From Oscillospiraceae bacterium (lineage in GTDB: Bacteria > Bacillota > Clostridia > TANB77 > CAG-508): a stretch of 45,061 bases of DNA. This document shows positions 10,057 through 19,240 of the stretch, piece after piece. The stretch lies in the NCBI GenBank assembly GCA_009785865.1, contig WQVL01000013.1, forward strand, positions 1 through 45,061, read 5' to 3'. The notes under the pieces are model-generated. The model searched no databases, was not told the origin of the DNA, and was given only the letters and a program-made list of their open reading frames with translations. A program made the position numbers and the translations under genes. Numbering within the stretch: position 1 is the stretch's first letter; the number at the start of each line of letters is the position of its first letter.

Positions 10057-11248
10057 TTATATCTTGCTACTCTGCCTGGATATATTTAAAAGTACTCCGC
10101 ACTGCACATAAGGTAATAATTAATGATGTTCCTCCATAGCTGAAGAATGGTAATGGCATACCTGTTACAGGCATCGATGATGTTACAACTGCTATATTTA
10201 TTATTGCTTGCAAACCTATTACTGCAGTTACCCCAACAGCAAGCATACTACCAAACATATCTGGTGCTTTCATTGCAACTAAAACACCCCTCCATATTAG
10301 TATCGCAAAAAGTATTATTACAATTGCACTTCCTATAAATCCTAATTCTTCTGCTAAAACAGCAAAGATAAAGTCATTATGAGGTTCAGATATATATCTG
10401 TATTTTTGTGTGCTTTGCCCGAAGTCCTACTCCAAAAAGTCCCCCTGAGCCAATAGCATATAGACTTTGTATTATCTGCCATCCTGTGTCTTGCCTATCT
10501 GCCCACGGATCTAAAAATGATGTTATCCTTGTTAATCTAAATGCACCAAAATTAAAATGTGTAGCTAATATATATAAAGTCCCAAGCCCTGCTCCGTGCA
10601 GCTGCGATACCCGCTGTTAAGAAATGCGACAATTTACTTCCTGCCATTAACATCATTACTCCTGTAACACCAATAATTAGTATCGAAGCACTTAAATGAT
10701 TTTGAATTCCAACTAATATAGCTATCGGAGGTATAAGAAATACTAATGGCTTAACAAAACCTCTCCTAAACTCCCTCAACTTATCTTTATGTAGTGAAAG
10801 ATATGCTGCATAAAAAACTATCAATCCTATTTTTGTAATCTCTGATGGTTGAAAAGACATTCCAAACGGCAAGCTTATCCATCGTGTCGCTCCACCTACA
10901 GTCCTTCCGAAGTCCAGGAACTAATACTAATAATAGTCCGAATATCGAGACAGCATATGCTATTTTATAAAATCTAGTATATAATTTGTAATCTATTCTA
11001 GAAACAAACAACATTGCAGCAATACCAATAACTGCAGCAATTGCTTGCATTGATACAAAAGTAAAACTGCTTCCAGTCATTGCTAAAGCAGATGGTGAAC
11101 TTGCAGATAACACCATTACTATACCAATTCCTAAAAGCACTAGCACGGTCACAAGTAGCACAAAATCAAACGGCTTATCTGAAACTTCATTAGCCGTTAA
11201 TTTTCTCCTTGGCTTAGATTTAGTTTTGTTAATTGTTCGAACTGCCAT
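10057..11248 (-). CDS. ftsW: FtsW, septal peptidoglycan polymerase, four in-frame CGG
   Basis: About 395 residues after four skips. A SEDS-family membrane glycosyltransferase that polymerises lipid II at the septum with a class B penicillin-binding protein. In-frame CGG codons: 10907-10909 (after CTT, gives L-G-R-T-V-G-G-A-T-R-W), 10594-10596 (after GCA, gives A-A-G-A-G-L-G), 10419-10421 (after CTT, gives G-V-G-L-G-Q-S) and 10097-10099 (after GTG, gives A-V-G-V-L-L-N). Joined, the family motifs appear in order: FQPSE, SFLDPWAD, SGGLFGVGLG, NDFIFAVLAEELG, MPLPFFSYGGTS and the LLNISR tail. Four consecutive hits to conserved SEDS positions are strong evidence that the gene is functional. The start MAVRTI follows AGGAGAG. 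Confidence 0.95.
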
Positions 11249-11258
11249 GTTCACTCTC

Positions 11259-12239
11259 CTAAATAGAATAAAGTCCAATAACACTCATCATAAGTGTAAT
11301 AACACAAAATACTCCTACTACTTTATTTTCTTTCCATCCTGATAACTCAAAATGGTGGTGTAATGGTGCCATTTTAAACAATCTTTTCCCACCTGTTTTC
11401 TTAAAGTAAATAACTTGGAGCATCACAGATACTGTTTCTAGCACCGGTATAATACCTATTATTAATAATATGAATGGCATTCTTAAATATAATGCCATTG
11501 CTGAAAGTACTCCTCCTAAAAGTAGCGCTCCTGTGTCTCCCATAAATACTTTTGCAGTATTTAAGTTGAATATTAAGAACCCTAAACATGCACCAACTAT
11601 TATACTTCCAAATACGATTATTTCCTTTACATCTAATATTATGGCAATAACAGTTAAACATGTCGCCATTATTGCTGATATGCTTGTGCTAAGACCATCT
11701 ACTCCATCTGTTAAATTTACAGCATTAGTCATTGCTAATAACACAAATGTTGCAAAAGGTATATATACCCATATTGGTAATTCAAAGTACTGCCCTAGAA
11801 AAGGAATTAGTGTCTCTGTTCCTACTCCTGCTACACTTACTAAATATATTACATATGCCACTGAAATTATCAATAATCCAAGCATTTTCTGTTTCGGTTT
11901 CAATCCTTTAGTGTCTTTTAATACTAATTTTTTAAAATCATCTATAAACCCTATTACTCCAAATCCTATAGTCATAAGTAATAAAGGAAGCATTGCATAT
12001 CCTATTTCTGGTTCTCTTGAAAGATAGTAAATAAATCCACCTATTGTGCCAATGATAATCCCCAAGGCTATTATGACCCCTCCCATTGTAGGTGTTCCTT
12101 CTTTCTTAAAATGAGATTTTGGTCCATCATCTCTTTCTATCTGTCCTACTCTCAATTTCCTAAGTATAGGTATTATAAATATAGATAATATCACTGTTGC
12201 TATAAATGATACAAACAATATTCTTGTTTGAAAATACAC
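11259..12239 (-). CDS. mraY: MraY, phospho-MurNAc-pentapeptide translocase
   Basis: 326 residues, intact. Makes lipid I from UDP-MurNAc-pentapeptide and undecaprenyl phosphate. Ten or so membrane segments; motifs KEGTPTMGG (about residues 46-54), FIDDFKK, NAVNLTDGVDGL, NLNTAKVFMGDTGALLLGG and MAPLHHHFELSGWKE include the catalytic aspartates and the HHH loop. The start is GTG at 12239, placed by AGGAGGAAG. It lies 10 bases before ftsW. No in-frame CGG. Confidence 0.96.
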   Translation of the reverse strand: MYFQTRILFVSFIATVILSIFIIPILRKLRVGQIERDDGPKSHFKKEGTPTMGGVIIALGIIIGTIGGFIYYLSREPEIGYAMLPLLLMTIGFGVIGFIDDFKKLVLKDTKGLKPKQKMLGLLIISVAYVIYLVSVAGVGTETLIPFLGQYFELPIWVYIPFATFVLLAMTNAVNLTDGVDGLSTSISAIMATCLTVIAIILDVKEIIVFGSIIVGACLGFLIFNLNTAKVFMGDTGALLLGGVLSAMALYLRMPFILLIIGIIPVLETVSVMLQVIYFKKTGGKRLFKMAPLHHHFELSGWKENKVVGVFCVITLMMSVIGLYSI

Positions 12240-12281
12240 GCTTCTTCCTCCTCATACTAATATATTGCTTCTGTACATGTT

Positions 12282-13745
12282 TTATCCCATCAACTTTTGA
12301 ATAATTTCTCTTTCATCATAAGGATGTTTTATTCCATCAATTTCTTGATATGTTTCATGTCCTTTACCCGCAAGCAATATAATGTCATTCTTGTTTGCCA
12401 TTTCTATTGCATGCTTTATTGCTTCTGTTCGATTGGCAATCATAACATATTCCCCTTTTGTTTTCTTAATTCCTTCCTCTATTTCCTGTACTATTGCTTC
12501 AGGTTTTTCTGTTCTCGGATTGTCAGAAGTAATTATTGTAAAATCTGATATTAGTCCAGATATTTCTCCCATTATGGGTCTTTTTGCTGCATCCCTATCT
12601 CCACCACATCCAAACACTGTAATAACTCTTCCTTTGGTATAGCCCTTTACAGCCTTTAAAATACTTTCTAAACTGTCTGGAGAATGTGCATAATCAACCA
12701 TTATACATAAGTCTTTTTTGTTCGGAACTAATTCACTCCTCCCAGGAACTGTTACATTTACTAACCCTTCTTTTATTGCTTCTGCTTCAGCCCCAAAATG
12801 CATCGATGCACATATTGCTGCTAAAGAGTTATATACACTAAATCTGCCTGGTATTCCTACTTTTACTCTTTCATTCCTAGGTCCAATTTTAATCTTAAAA
12901 TCTGCTGACACATTTGTTACAGTTATATCTTTTGCGATTAAGTCTGCAGCATTATCAATACCATAGGACTTAATTTCAGCAGCTACTTCTATATTCTTAA
13001 CCTTTGCAACTCTAAAATCATCAGTATTTATATATCCTACTTTACTCATATTAAATAATTTAAGTTTAGAATCAAAATAGTCTTCCATTGTTGGATGTTC
13101 TGTCGGGCCAATATGATCTCTTGAAAAGTTTGTAAATAGTCCTACATCAAAAACTAATGTGTCCACCCTGTGTAATTTTAAGCTTTGTGAAGATACTTCC
13201 ATTACAACTACTTCTACATTTTCTTCTACCATTCTTCTTAATAACTGTTGAAGCTCTATGCAGTCTGGAGTTGTTCTTTCACTTTCACCTAAATTCTCAT
13301 CTCCAATATAGTTAGCAACTGTCCCTATAAGACCAACTTTAAGTCCCTGTTTTTCTAAAATAGATTTGACCATAAAGGTTACTGTTGTTTTTCCCTTTGT
13401 TCCTGTTACACCTATTAATTTAAGCGCCGACGCAGGGTTTCCATAGAAATTACTAGCTACTTTAGCTAAATCTGCTCTCGTATTTTTAGTTACAATTATT
13501 ATTGTATCACTATTAACATCCGTCTTATTTATCTTAGCTACTTCTTCTACCATAATAGCTACGGCTCCATTTGCTACTGCATCTTTTATATACATATGTC
13601 CATCTGAATCAAAGCCTTTTCTTGCAATAAATAGGTACCCCTCTTTTACCTCTCTTGAATTGTGCGTAATCCCTTTAATATCAATGTCCAAGTCACCTTT
13701 TGCTTTAAGTCCTTCTATTCCATTCAATATATCCTTTAAGATCAT
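12282..13745 (-). CDS. murE: MurE, UDP-MurNAc-tripeptide synthetase
   Basis: 487 residues, intact. Adds the third stem-peptide residue in the cytoplasm. Seen: the N-terminal UDP-binding domain (ITHNSREVKEGYLF), the ATP loop GVTGTKGKTTV (about residues 107-117), the catalytic region TTPDCIELQ, the Mur signature YAHSPDSLE, and SDNPRTEKPE. The last is the DNPR motif associated with meso-diaminopimelate specificity, so diaminopimelate is the likely substrate. The ATG at 13745 follows GAGGAGTGG. murF, the usual next gene, is missing and the cluster goes straight to mraY. Upstream, 13746-13988 (243 bases) shows no gene. No in-frame CGG. Confidence 0.95.
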   Translation of the reverse strand: MILKDILNGIEGLKAKGDLDIDIKGITHNSREVKEGYLFIARKGFDSDGHMYIKDAVANGAVAIMVEEVAKINKTDVNSDTIIIVTKNTRADLAKVASNFYGNPASALKLIGVTGTKGKTTVTFMVKSILEKQGLKVGLIGTVANYIGDENLGESERTTPDCIELQQLLRRMVEENVEVVVMEVSSQSLKLHRVDTLVFDVGLFTNFSRDHIGPTEHPTMEDYFDSKLKLFNMSKVGYINTDDFRVAKVKNIEVAAEIKSYGIDNAADLIAKDITVTNVSADFKIKIGPRNERVKVGIPGRFSVYNSLAAICASMHFGAEAEAIKEGLVNVTVPGRSELVPNKKDLCIMVDYAHSPDSLESILKAVKGYTKGRVITVFGCGGDRDAAKRPIMGEISGLISDFTIITSDNPRTEKPEAIVQEIEEGIKKTKGEYVMIANRTEAIKHAIEMANKNDIILLAGKGHETYQEIDGIKHPYDEREIIQKLMG

Positions 13746-13988
13746 ATCTACCACTCCTCTTCTAATGTACAATATATGATGTAAATTTTCACTCGTATTA
13801 TTTTCTCAGTTGTAGCATTTTCTTACCTGTTCGAGCATAGCAAGTTACAGATAAGTTATATACCTACAAATGAGTTATCCCTGTGGACCTTAGAAATACG
13901 TGAAAAATTATGCAGTTACATTCATAGTACATTGTATATTAAAATTGGTTTTTTGTATAGCTAAATCTTCATTTTTCCTTTATGTATT

Positions 13989-15969
13989 TTAGTAAGTTTC
14001 CAACATCACTCTCGTGCCCGTATTTATGACTATCCCTCTTCTAGGTAACTGCTCCCTTACAACCATACTTCCGTCTTGCCCTTCGCTAAATTCATATTCT
14101 AATCCTAGCTCTATTAATATAGTCCTTGCCTCACTTAATGTTAAACCTGTCACCTCTGGCATATCTATACTTTCTTTAATCTCTAAGGCCTCACTTCTTG
14201 ATACCTCTAAATATGGAAGCACCTCTCTTAAAACATCTCCTGCAACTGGTGCTGCTACAACACCACCTTGATGTCCGCCTTCTCCTGATGGATAATATAG
14301 TATTACAAGAATTACTACTTCTGGATCTTCTATACTTGCAACACCTACAAATGACGCTATAAATTTATTAGTATTTATACCGACTTCTGATGTTCCTGTT
14401 TTCCCTCCAACTGAGTACCCCCTCACCGCAGCATTTCTTCCTGTCCCTTCATCAACAACTGTTTCCATCATACTCAAAACTTCTCTTGCTGTTTCTTCCG
14501 AAAGCACTCTCTCATGACTTTCTACCTCAAAATCTATTCTCTCTCCAGTTTCAGTATCTATCGTAGCTTTCACTAATCTTGGTGTAACCGGAATTCCTCC
14601 ATTTGCTATAGTTCCCGTCATTTTCATCATCTGCATAGGTGTAACTTCAAATCTCTGTCCAAATGAAAGTGTTGCAAGCTCTACTGGACCCACACGTTCT
14701 TCTCTTAAGAAAAGACCTTGTGCTTCTCCGTGAAATATCAATCCCTGTTTTACTTAGCAGTCCAAACTTTTCTAAATATCTATAAAATGTACTAACTCCT
14801 ATGTCTTGACCTAATGAAATAAATATTGGATTACATGAGTTCATTAACCCTTCTCTTAAAGATTGTGCTCCATGAGGTCTATGATGTCTCCAACACCTAA
14901 TCCTTCTATCTGCAATAGTAATCGAACCAGTACAATGAAACTCTCCGGATTCTATCTGCTTCTGTTAACCCTTCTTCCATGGATATTGCTGCTGTAAGTA
15001 TCTTAAAGGTAGACCCTGGCTCATAACCATCAGATATTACTTTGCTTCTCCACATTTGTTGAAGCTCAGCCGTTCTCTCATTTTCTCCGCATGGTGTCCC
15101 AACTTACAGCTAGTTCATCGTTATTTATAGTGAACGGGTCATTCAGATCATAATTTGGGTATTCTGCCATAGCCAATATATTTCCAGTTGCAGGCTCCAT
15201 AATTATAATGGCGCCACCACCTAAACATTGATTGTCTATAACTGCTCTTCTAAGATGTCTTTCTGCTATTGACTGTACAGTTAAATCTATTGATAGCACA
15301 ATATCTTTTCCATGCACTGCTGCTATATAGTTTTCTCCTCCTGCTCCCAAGTCTGCACCGAGTAGCATCTGCCATTCTTAAAATTCGTCCCGGCTCACCT
15401 CTTAAGATTTCATCATAATATTTTTCTAATCCCTCTAGCCCTTGATCATCTATTCCTGTAAACCCTATTACGTTGGATGCTAAAGTAGAATGCGGATAGA
15501 CTCTCTTTGTATCTTCATCTATATTAATTCCTGTTGTTATATTATTTTCATTCATCCATATCCTGAGTTCATCTGTATATTCTTTCGAAACCCTCCTAAC
15601 TATAGTTTCTATTGCACTATTCCTACTCAATCTTCTAGTTATTTCTTCATAATCTAAATCAAATATGTCTGCCATCGCCTTTGCTACTTTTGATCTGCTT
15701 TCAGTAGGAATATTTCTAGGATTTACTGTCACCGTTTCTGCGCTGGCACTCATTGCTAAAACGTTTTCCCCTGTAGCATCCCATATAGTACCTCTTCTAG
15801 GACTTATTCTTCTATTCAAAGTTTGCTGTGCATGTGCCATTGCTTGTAATTCTGCACCCTGTACAAATTGTATAAATCCAATCCTTATAACTAAGCCAAA
15901 GAGAATGATAAATGATACTAATATCATGTTTCTCATTCTCTTCTTCCTACCAATGCTAATTTGTCTCAT
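13989..15969 (-). CDS. SpoVD/FtsI-type penicillin-binding protein, four in-frame CGG
   Basis: About 658 residues after four skips. A class B transpeptidase cross-linking septal or spore peptidoglycan. One N-terminal membrane anchor (MILVSFIILFGLVIRIGFI), a dimerisation domain (RRGTIWDATGENVLA), catalytic STFK in EPGSTFKILTAA, the SCN motif in MNSCNPIF, KTGTSE near the C-terminal third, and a final PASTA-like segment (MPEVTGLTLSEARTIL). In-frame CGG codons: 15358-15360 (after ACT, gives A-T-G-A-D), 15087-15089 (after ATG, M-G-E-N-E), 14945-14947 (after ATC, R-I-G-E-F-H-C) and 14728-14730 (after TCA, D-I-S-G-E-A-Q). Whether it is the vegetative FtsI or sporulation SpoVD cannot be told from one window. 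The start follows GGAGG. Confidence 0.93.
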
Positions 15970-16028
15970 AGAAGAACCTCCAAATAAAAAAATAAAGACT
16001 ATTAATTTTTCTAAATTAATAATCTCTA

Positions 16029-16538
16029 TTAAAATATATTCATAAATCCATCTAGTATTCTTCGAAACACTGACGTGTTTTCTGTCATTATAACTTCTGA
16101 TGCTGGCTCTATATGATCTGATTTAGGTAAGCTTACATATACTATTTGATTACTGTTTAGGTTTTGCATTCCTAAAAGTTCTCTTGCTTGTTGCTCTACA
16201 TGTCTTAAGTTTGTACTATTTGCTATTGCTATTTCAAGTTGTGTGTTCTCTCTATCTAAGTCTGATATATCTTGTCTCAATCCTTGTATTCTTGCAAAAT
16301 GTTCATCAATCTGTGAGCTTCTATAGCTTATTGCAAATAAAACCGCAAAGCCTATCAATAAATATGCAACAACTCTCCTCTTTTTTATTTTTATCTCTTC
16401 AGCTTTTTGTTTTTTCTGAACTGTTCTCTTTTTTCCTGTGGACTTCTTAGGTTTCTTTGGTGTTTTTGGTGGTGCATACTCAGGCTCAAGTTTTCTTGGA
16501 CTTGTTTCATATTGATACTTATTAAAATTTCTTGGCAT
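16029..16538 (-). CDS. FtsL/FtsB-like septum protein
   Basis: 169 residues. The N-terminal about 50 residues are lysine-rich and probably cytoplasmic, then one membrane segment (VVAYLLIGFAVLFAISY, about residues 54-70), then a coiled coil (IQGLRQDISDLDRENTQLEIAIA). This is the build of FtsL/DivIC bitopic division proteins that bridge FtsW and its partner transpeptidase. Position between rsmH and the penicillin-binding protein is the usual place of ftsL. Start after AAAGGAGGTG. Intact. Confidence 0.8.
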   Translation of the reverse strand: MPRNFNKYQYETSPRKLEPEYAPPKTPKKPKKSTGKKRTVQKKQKAEEIKIKKRRVVAYLLIGFAVLFAISYRSSQIDEHFARIQGLRQDISDLDRENTQLEIAIANSTNLRHVEQQARELLGMQNLNSNQIVYVSLPKSDHIEPASEVIMTENTSVFRRILDGFMNIF

Positions 16539-16558
16539 ATTTGCACCTCCTTTTATCT

Positions 16559-17491
16559 TTAGAATCTTTCAAAAACTCTTAATTTAGCACTTTTGCTTCT
16601 CGAGTTTCTCATCATTTCTTCTTCGCTCGGTAAAATTGGTTTTTTAGTAACAATTGTTCCTATTGATTTTTTATTGCACACACAATATGGTAATTCTTTT
16701 GAGCATACACATGGATCTGCTAAATCTTTATATGCATTTTTAACTGCTCTATCCTCTAAAGAATGAAATGTTATTACACATAATCTTCCACCCTTTTCTA
16801 AACAATCTACTGACTGAATTATTGTATTGTATAATGGACTTATTTCATCATTTACTTCTATTCTTATTGCTTGAAAAGTCCTTTTAGCAGGGTGTCCACC
16901 CTGATTTTTTCTAAAACCTGGTATGCTTTTCTCTATAATCTCTACTAGCTGAATCGTTGTTCCGATTTCTTTTTCTTCTCTGTATCTGCATATGTTTCTT
17001 GCAATCTGTCTAGAAAACTTTTCTTCTCCATATTCATAGATAATTCTAGCTAATTCTTCTTCACTATATGTATTTAGGACAATCTTTGCTGTAAGTTCTT
17101 GTTCTTGATTCATTCTCATATCAAGAGCTGCTTCTTTCATATAGCTAAATCCTCTTGATTTTTCATCCAATTGATATGATGAAACTCCTAAATCTAATAG
17201 TATCCCACTGACAAGATCAATGTTTAATTCTTCAAGCACTTCTTTTATGTTGTCATGATTATTATTTGCATACTGAACATTGTTAAAATCTTTGAGCTTC
17301 TCTTTTGCATATTGAATAGCATATGAATCTCTATCTATGCCTATAAGTAAACCTTCTTTTGATAGATTCTCTACAATTTTTAAGCTGTGACCAGCTCCTC
17401 CTAAAGTTCCATCCACATATGTTCCATCTGCTTTAATCTTTAGGTTTTCTATACATTCATTTAACAATACTGGTTCATGATTAAATTCCAA
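16559..17491 (-). CDS. rsmH: RsmH (MraW), 16S rRNA cytidine methyltransferase
   Basis: 310 residues, intact. N4-methylates a cytidine in the decoding centre of 16S rRNA. MEFNHEPVLLNECIENL start, SAM loop VDGTLGGAGHS (about residues 26-36), GILLDLGVSSYQLD, RGFSYMKEAALDMRM, and ITFHSLEDRAVKNA are diagnostic. The C-terminus has a CxC...CxC pair (PCVCSKELPYCVC). Ribosome site GAGGT upstream. Its target acts near the A and P sites, so it is of incidental interest to the frame behaviour seen in this window, but nothing in its sequence is unusual. No in-frame CGG. Confidence 0.95.
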   Translation of the reverse strand: MEFNHEPVLLNECIENLKIKADGTYVDGTLGGAGHSLKIVENLSKEGLLIGIDRDSYAIQYAKEKLKDFNNVQYANNNHDNIKEVLEELNIDLVSGILLDLGVSSYQLDEKSRGFSYMKEAALDMRMNQEQELTAKIVLNTYSEEELARIIYEYGEEKFSRQIARNICRYREEKEIGTTIQLVEIIEKSIPGFRKNQGGHPAKRTFQAIRIEVNDEISPLYNTIIQSVDCLEKGGRLCVITFHSLEDRAVKNAYKDLADPCVCSKELPYCVCNKKSIGTIVTKKPILPSEEEMMRNSRSKSAKLRVFERF

Positions 17492-17918
17492 TGTTTATAC
17501 CTCAACACTTTTCATCAATTGTAGAAATTAAGCAGGACATAGCCTGCTTTTGTCATTGGTTCTTGAATTATTTTCTTTTTCTTTTGTAATTTTTTGAAGG
17601 CACCCTAAGGCGCCAACACCTTATCTTTTGTAATCTATCTAATGCGTAAAAAGCTAAACCTTTTTACGTAAGATATCTGTAATTCGCTTCGCTCAAACAG
17701 CTTTCTTAACTTTCGTAAATTATAACCATAATCTTATTTGTTCAGGGGCGAGCTTTGAAATCGCCCCTAAACATCTTTTGTATAAACTGTAATTTGTCTT
17801 TGGTATTTTTTAATTTTTCATCTTTTGTATTCTCTTAAAATTTTATCTTTTGTACTTTTTTAAGTTAGGCACAAGACCTAGCCTTTATCTTTTGTATATC
17901 TATATATGCTTTCTCAAG
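17492..17918 (-). repeat. 427-base spacer with hairpins and a repeated decamer
   Basis: Lies between mraZ and rsmH, which are usually adjacent. No gene is visible. On the plus strand ATCTTTTGTA occurs exactly five times (starting 17623, 17773, 17820, 17845, 17887), plus one near copy near 17579. Three clean inverted repeats lie between them: AAGCAGG/CCTGCTT (17530-17549), CGTAAAAAG/CTTTTTACG (17645-17668) and AGGGGCGA/TCGCCCCT (17744-17768). A fourth, weaker one is GGC-ACAAGACCTA-GCC near 17873. It could be an expanded array of hairpin elements, processing sites or attenuators. Confidence 0.75.
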
Positions 17919-18350
17919 CTATATACCTAAGTTTGCCATCTTCTCTGCTATCTCATCAGCTGTTTGGTTTTCATCTGCACTATATTTTAGCCATTTCTCT
18001 TTGCTCCAGATTTCTACTTTCGTTAGAACTCCGATTATAACTACTTCTTTATCTAGCTCGGCAAATTCTCTTAAACTACTTGTTATAAGGAATCTTCCTT
18101 GTTTGTCTATCTCACATTCCATAGCCCCTGCTAGAAAAAATCTCATTAGTGCTCTGGCATCTTTATTTGTAAGCGGAAATGTTCTTAGTTTATCTTCGAA
18201 GTTTTTCCATTCAGACTGTGAGTATATGAATAAACATCCATCTAGTCCTTTTGTTATTACAAATTTTTCTCCAATGTCTTCTTTCAGTTTTGCAGGCATT
18301 ATTAATCTACCTTTACTGTCCATCGAGTGTTCATATTCGCCTATTAACAT
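17919..18350 (-). CDS. mraZ: MraZ, transcriptional regulator of the dcw cluster
   Basis: 143 residues, intact. A ring-forming AbrB-fold DNA-binding protein that represses its own operon. Two SpoVT/AbrB-like repeats: GEYEHSMDSKGRLIMPAKLK (about residues 4-23) and the second around ECEIDKQGRFLITSSLRE. The ATG at 18350 is chosen because GTGAGGTGAGG lies just upstream; a GTG three codons earlier overlaps that site. First gene of the cluster, with a promoter and an evident operator upstream. Confidence 0.93.
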   Translation of the reverse strand: MLIGEYEHSMDSKGRLIMPAKLKEDIGEKFVITKGLDGCLFIYSQSEWKNFEDKLRTFPLTNKDARALMRFFLAGAMECEIDKQGRFLITSSLREFAELDKEVVIIGVLTKVEIWSKEKWLKYSADENQTADEIAEKMANLGI

Positions 18351-18377
18351 ATGCCTCACCTCACATTCAGTGGCTTA

Positions 18378-18401
18378 CCACTTCGCTCCACTTTCCTCCA
18401 C
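18378..18401 (-). promoter_or_regulatory. Probable MraZ operator
   Basis: On the minus strand GTGG is repeated three times at exact 10-base spacing (CCAC on the plus strand at 18378, 18388, 18398). Known MraZ sites are TGGGN repeats with five-base spacers; these GTGGA-type boxes match that design. They lie between the -10 box and the mraZ start, where a bound ring would block transcription. Confidence 0.7.
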
Positions 18402-18409
18402 TTTGTGTA

Positions 18410-18438
18410 ATTCTACACCATTGATATTCAAAATGCAA
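18410..18438 (-). promoter_or_regulatory. Promoter of mraZ and the dcw cluster
   Basis: Minus strand TTGCAT (18433-18438), 17 bases, TAGAAT (18410-18415). It reads into the MraZ operator and mraZ. Confidence 0.7.
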
Positions 18439-18496
18439 TACTTTTTTTAAAAAAGTTACCCAAAGAAAATACTTTTCTCTTTTTGTCAAAAAGGTG

Positions 18497-18525
18497 TTGA
18501 CATTTAAATGACCATATACTATACT
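18497..18525 (+). promoter_or_regulatory. Promoter of the coiled-coil gene
   Basis: TTGACA (18497-18502), 17 bases, TATACT (18520-18525), divergent from the mraZ promoter about 60 bases away. Confidence 0.75.
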
Positions 18526-18562
18526 TCGTATACAAGATTATTTTAGAAAGGAGGAAAGATAC

Positions 18563-19018
18563 ATGAGCAATGAAACAGAAGTAAAAATCTTAGAAGGGCT
18601 ATCAAGTATTAATAGCGAGATTAAAGGAATCAATAACGAAATTAATGGAATCAATAGCGAGATTAAAGGAATCAATAGCGAGATTAAAGGAATCAATATA
18701 CGACTTGATAGACATGAGAAAAGACTCGACACACAAAACGCAAAAATGGATACTGAATTTGCAAAAAACACCAAATACTTTGTGACAAATAACTCACACC
18801 TAAAAGACATGAAAGAAACTATTAATTCAATTAGTAATTCAGTAGCTGTTATTGAGTATGATCACGGCAGAAAAATCGACACGATATATCAGGAATTTAC
18901 TACCAATCGCGAAAGACATGTACGCATGAGTTATAATGTGGATGAGTTAAAAGAAACTACTGAAAAACACTCTATTGAAATAGAACATCTTAAAAACAAA
19001 ATTTCAAAAATAGGCTAA
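18563..19018 (+). CDS. Small coiled-coil protein with heptad repeats
   Basis: 151 residues, no family recognised. Residues about 14-46 repeat a seven-residue unit (INSEIKG / INNEING), predicted to form a long parallel coiled coil; a second helical stretch covers about residues 70-150. No signal peptide, membrane segment or catalytic motif. It has its own promoter, an AGGAGG ribosome site and a very strong terminator, so it is expressed as a single gene. Similar heptad-rich proteins occur in phages and as cytoskeletal or tethering proteins, but I would not name a function. No in-frame CGG. Confidence 0.75.
   Translation: MSNETEVKILEGLSSINSEIKGINNEINGINSEIKGINSEIKGINIRLDRHEKRLDTQNAKMDTEFAKNTKYFVTNNSHLKDMKETINSISNSVAVIEYDHGRKIDTIYQEFTTNRERHVRMSYNVDELKETTEKHSIEIEHLKNKISKIG
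18608..18698 (+). repeat. 21-base tandem repeat inside the coiled-coil gene
   Basis: About four copies of a 21-base unit built on ATTAAAGGAATCAATAGCGA, each encoding seven residues (one heptad). The last two copies are nearly identical, so copy number may vary between strains. Confidence 0.85.
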
Positions 19019-19053
19019 AATATTTTTAATTTCTTAATTAAATTCACCAATTG

Positions 19054-19105
19054 AAATGCCCTAAAATATGAGTTTTACATATAACTCTCATATTTTAGGG
19101 CATTT
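19054..19105. terminator. Strong bidirectional terminator
   Basis: Perfect 19-base arms, AAATGCCCTAAAATATGAG (19054-19072) and its complement (19087-19105), with a 14-base loop. It ends the coiled-coil gene and the convergent minus-strand operon. Confidence 0.9.
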
Positions 19106-19130
19106 TGTTTACTAATAGTAAATTTGTAAG

Positions 19131-19232
19131 TTATCGATGTATATCTAAACATACTTCTCCAAATATTTCTTTTAATTCTCGCAACCTGTCCTTATTTTTT
19201 TGTTTAATACTTTTCCCTGCAAATTTATCCAT
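19131..19232 (-). CDS. Possible small basic peptide
   Basis: 33 codons (MDKFAGKSIKQK... ending CLDIHR), starting 8 bases after the stop of the SRPBCC gene with AGGGAAG upstream. It is lysine-rich with no known domain. It could be a real leaderless tail gene or chance; kept because it fills the gap before the terminator. Confidence 0.35.
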   Translation of the reverse strand: MDKFAGKSIKQKNKDRLRELKEIFGEVCLDIHR

Positions 19233-19240
19233 TCTTTGTC

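Noticed and set aside
11470-12027. Long plus-strand open frames opposite mraY, sipW, murJ and others
   Set aside because: They are antisense shadows of genes with clear family motifs and lack ribosome sites.
13820-13900. Possible tRNA (GTTCGA-like stretch)
   Set aside because: No acceptor stem, D-arm or anticodon arm can be folded around it on either strand.
18608-18698. CRISPR-like repeat
   Set aside because: The 21-base units are contiguous, in frame, and encode heptads of a coiled coil; there are no spacers.
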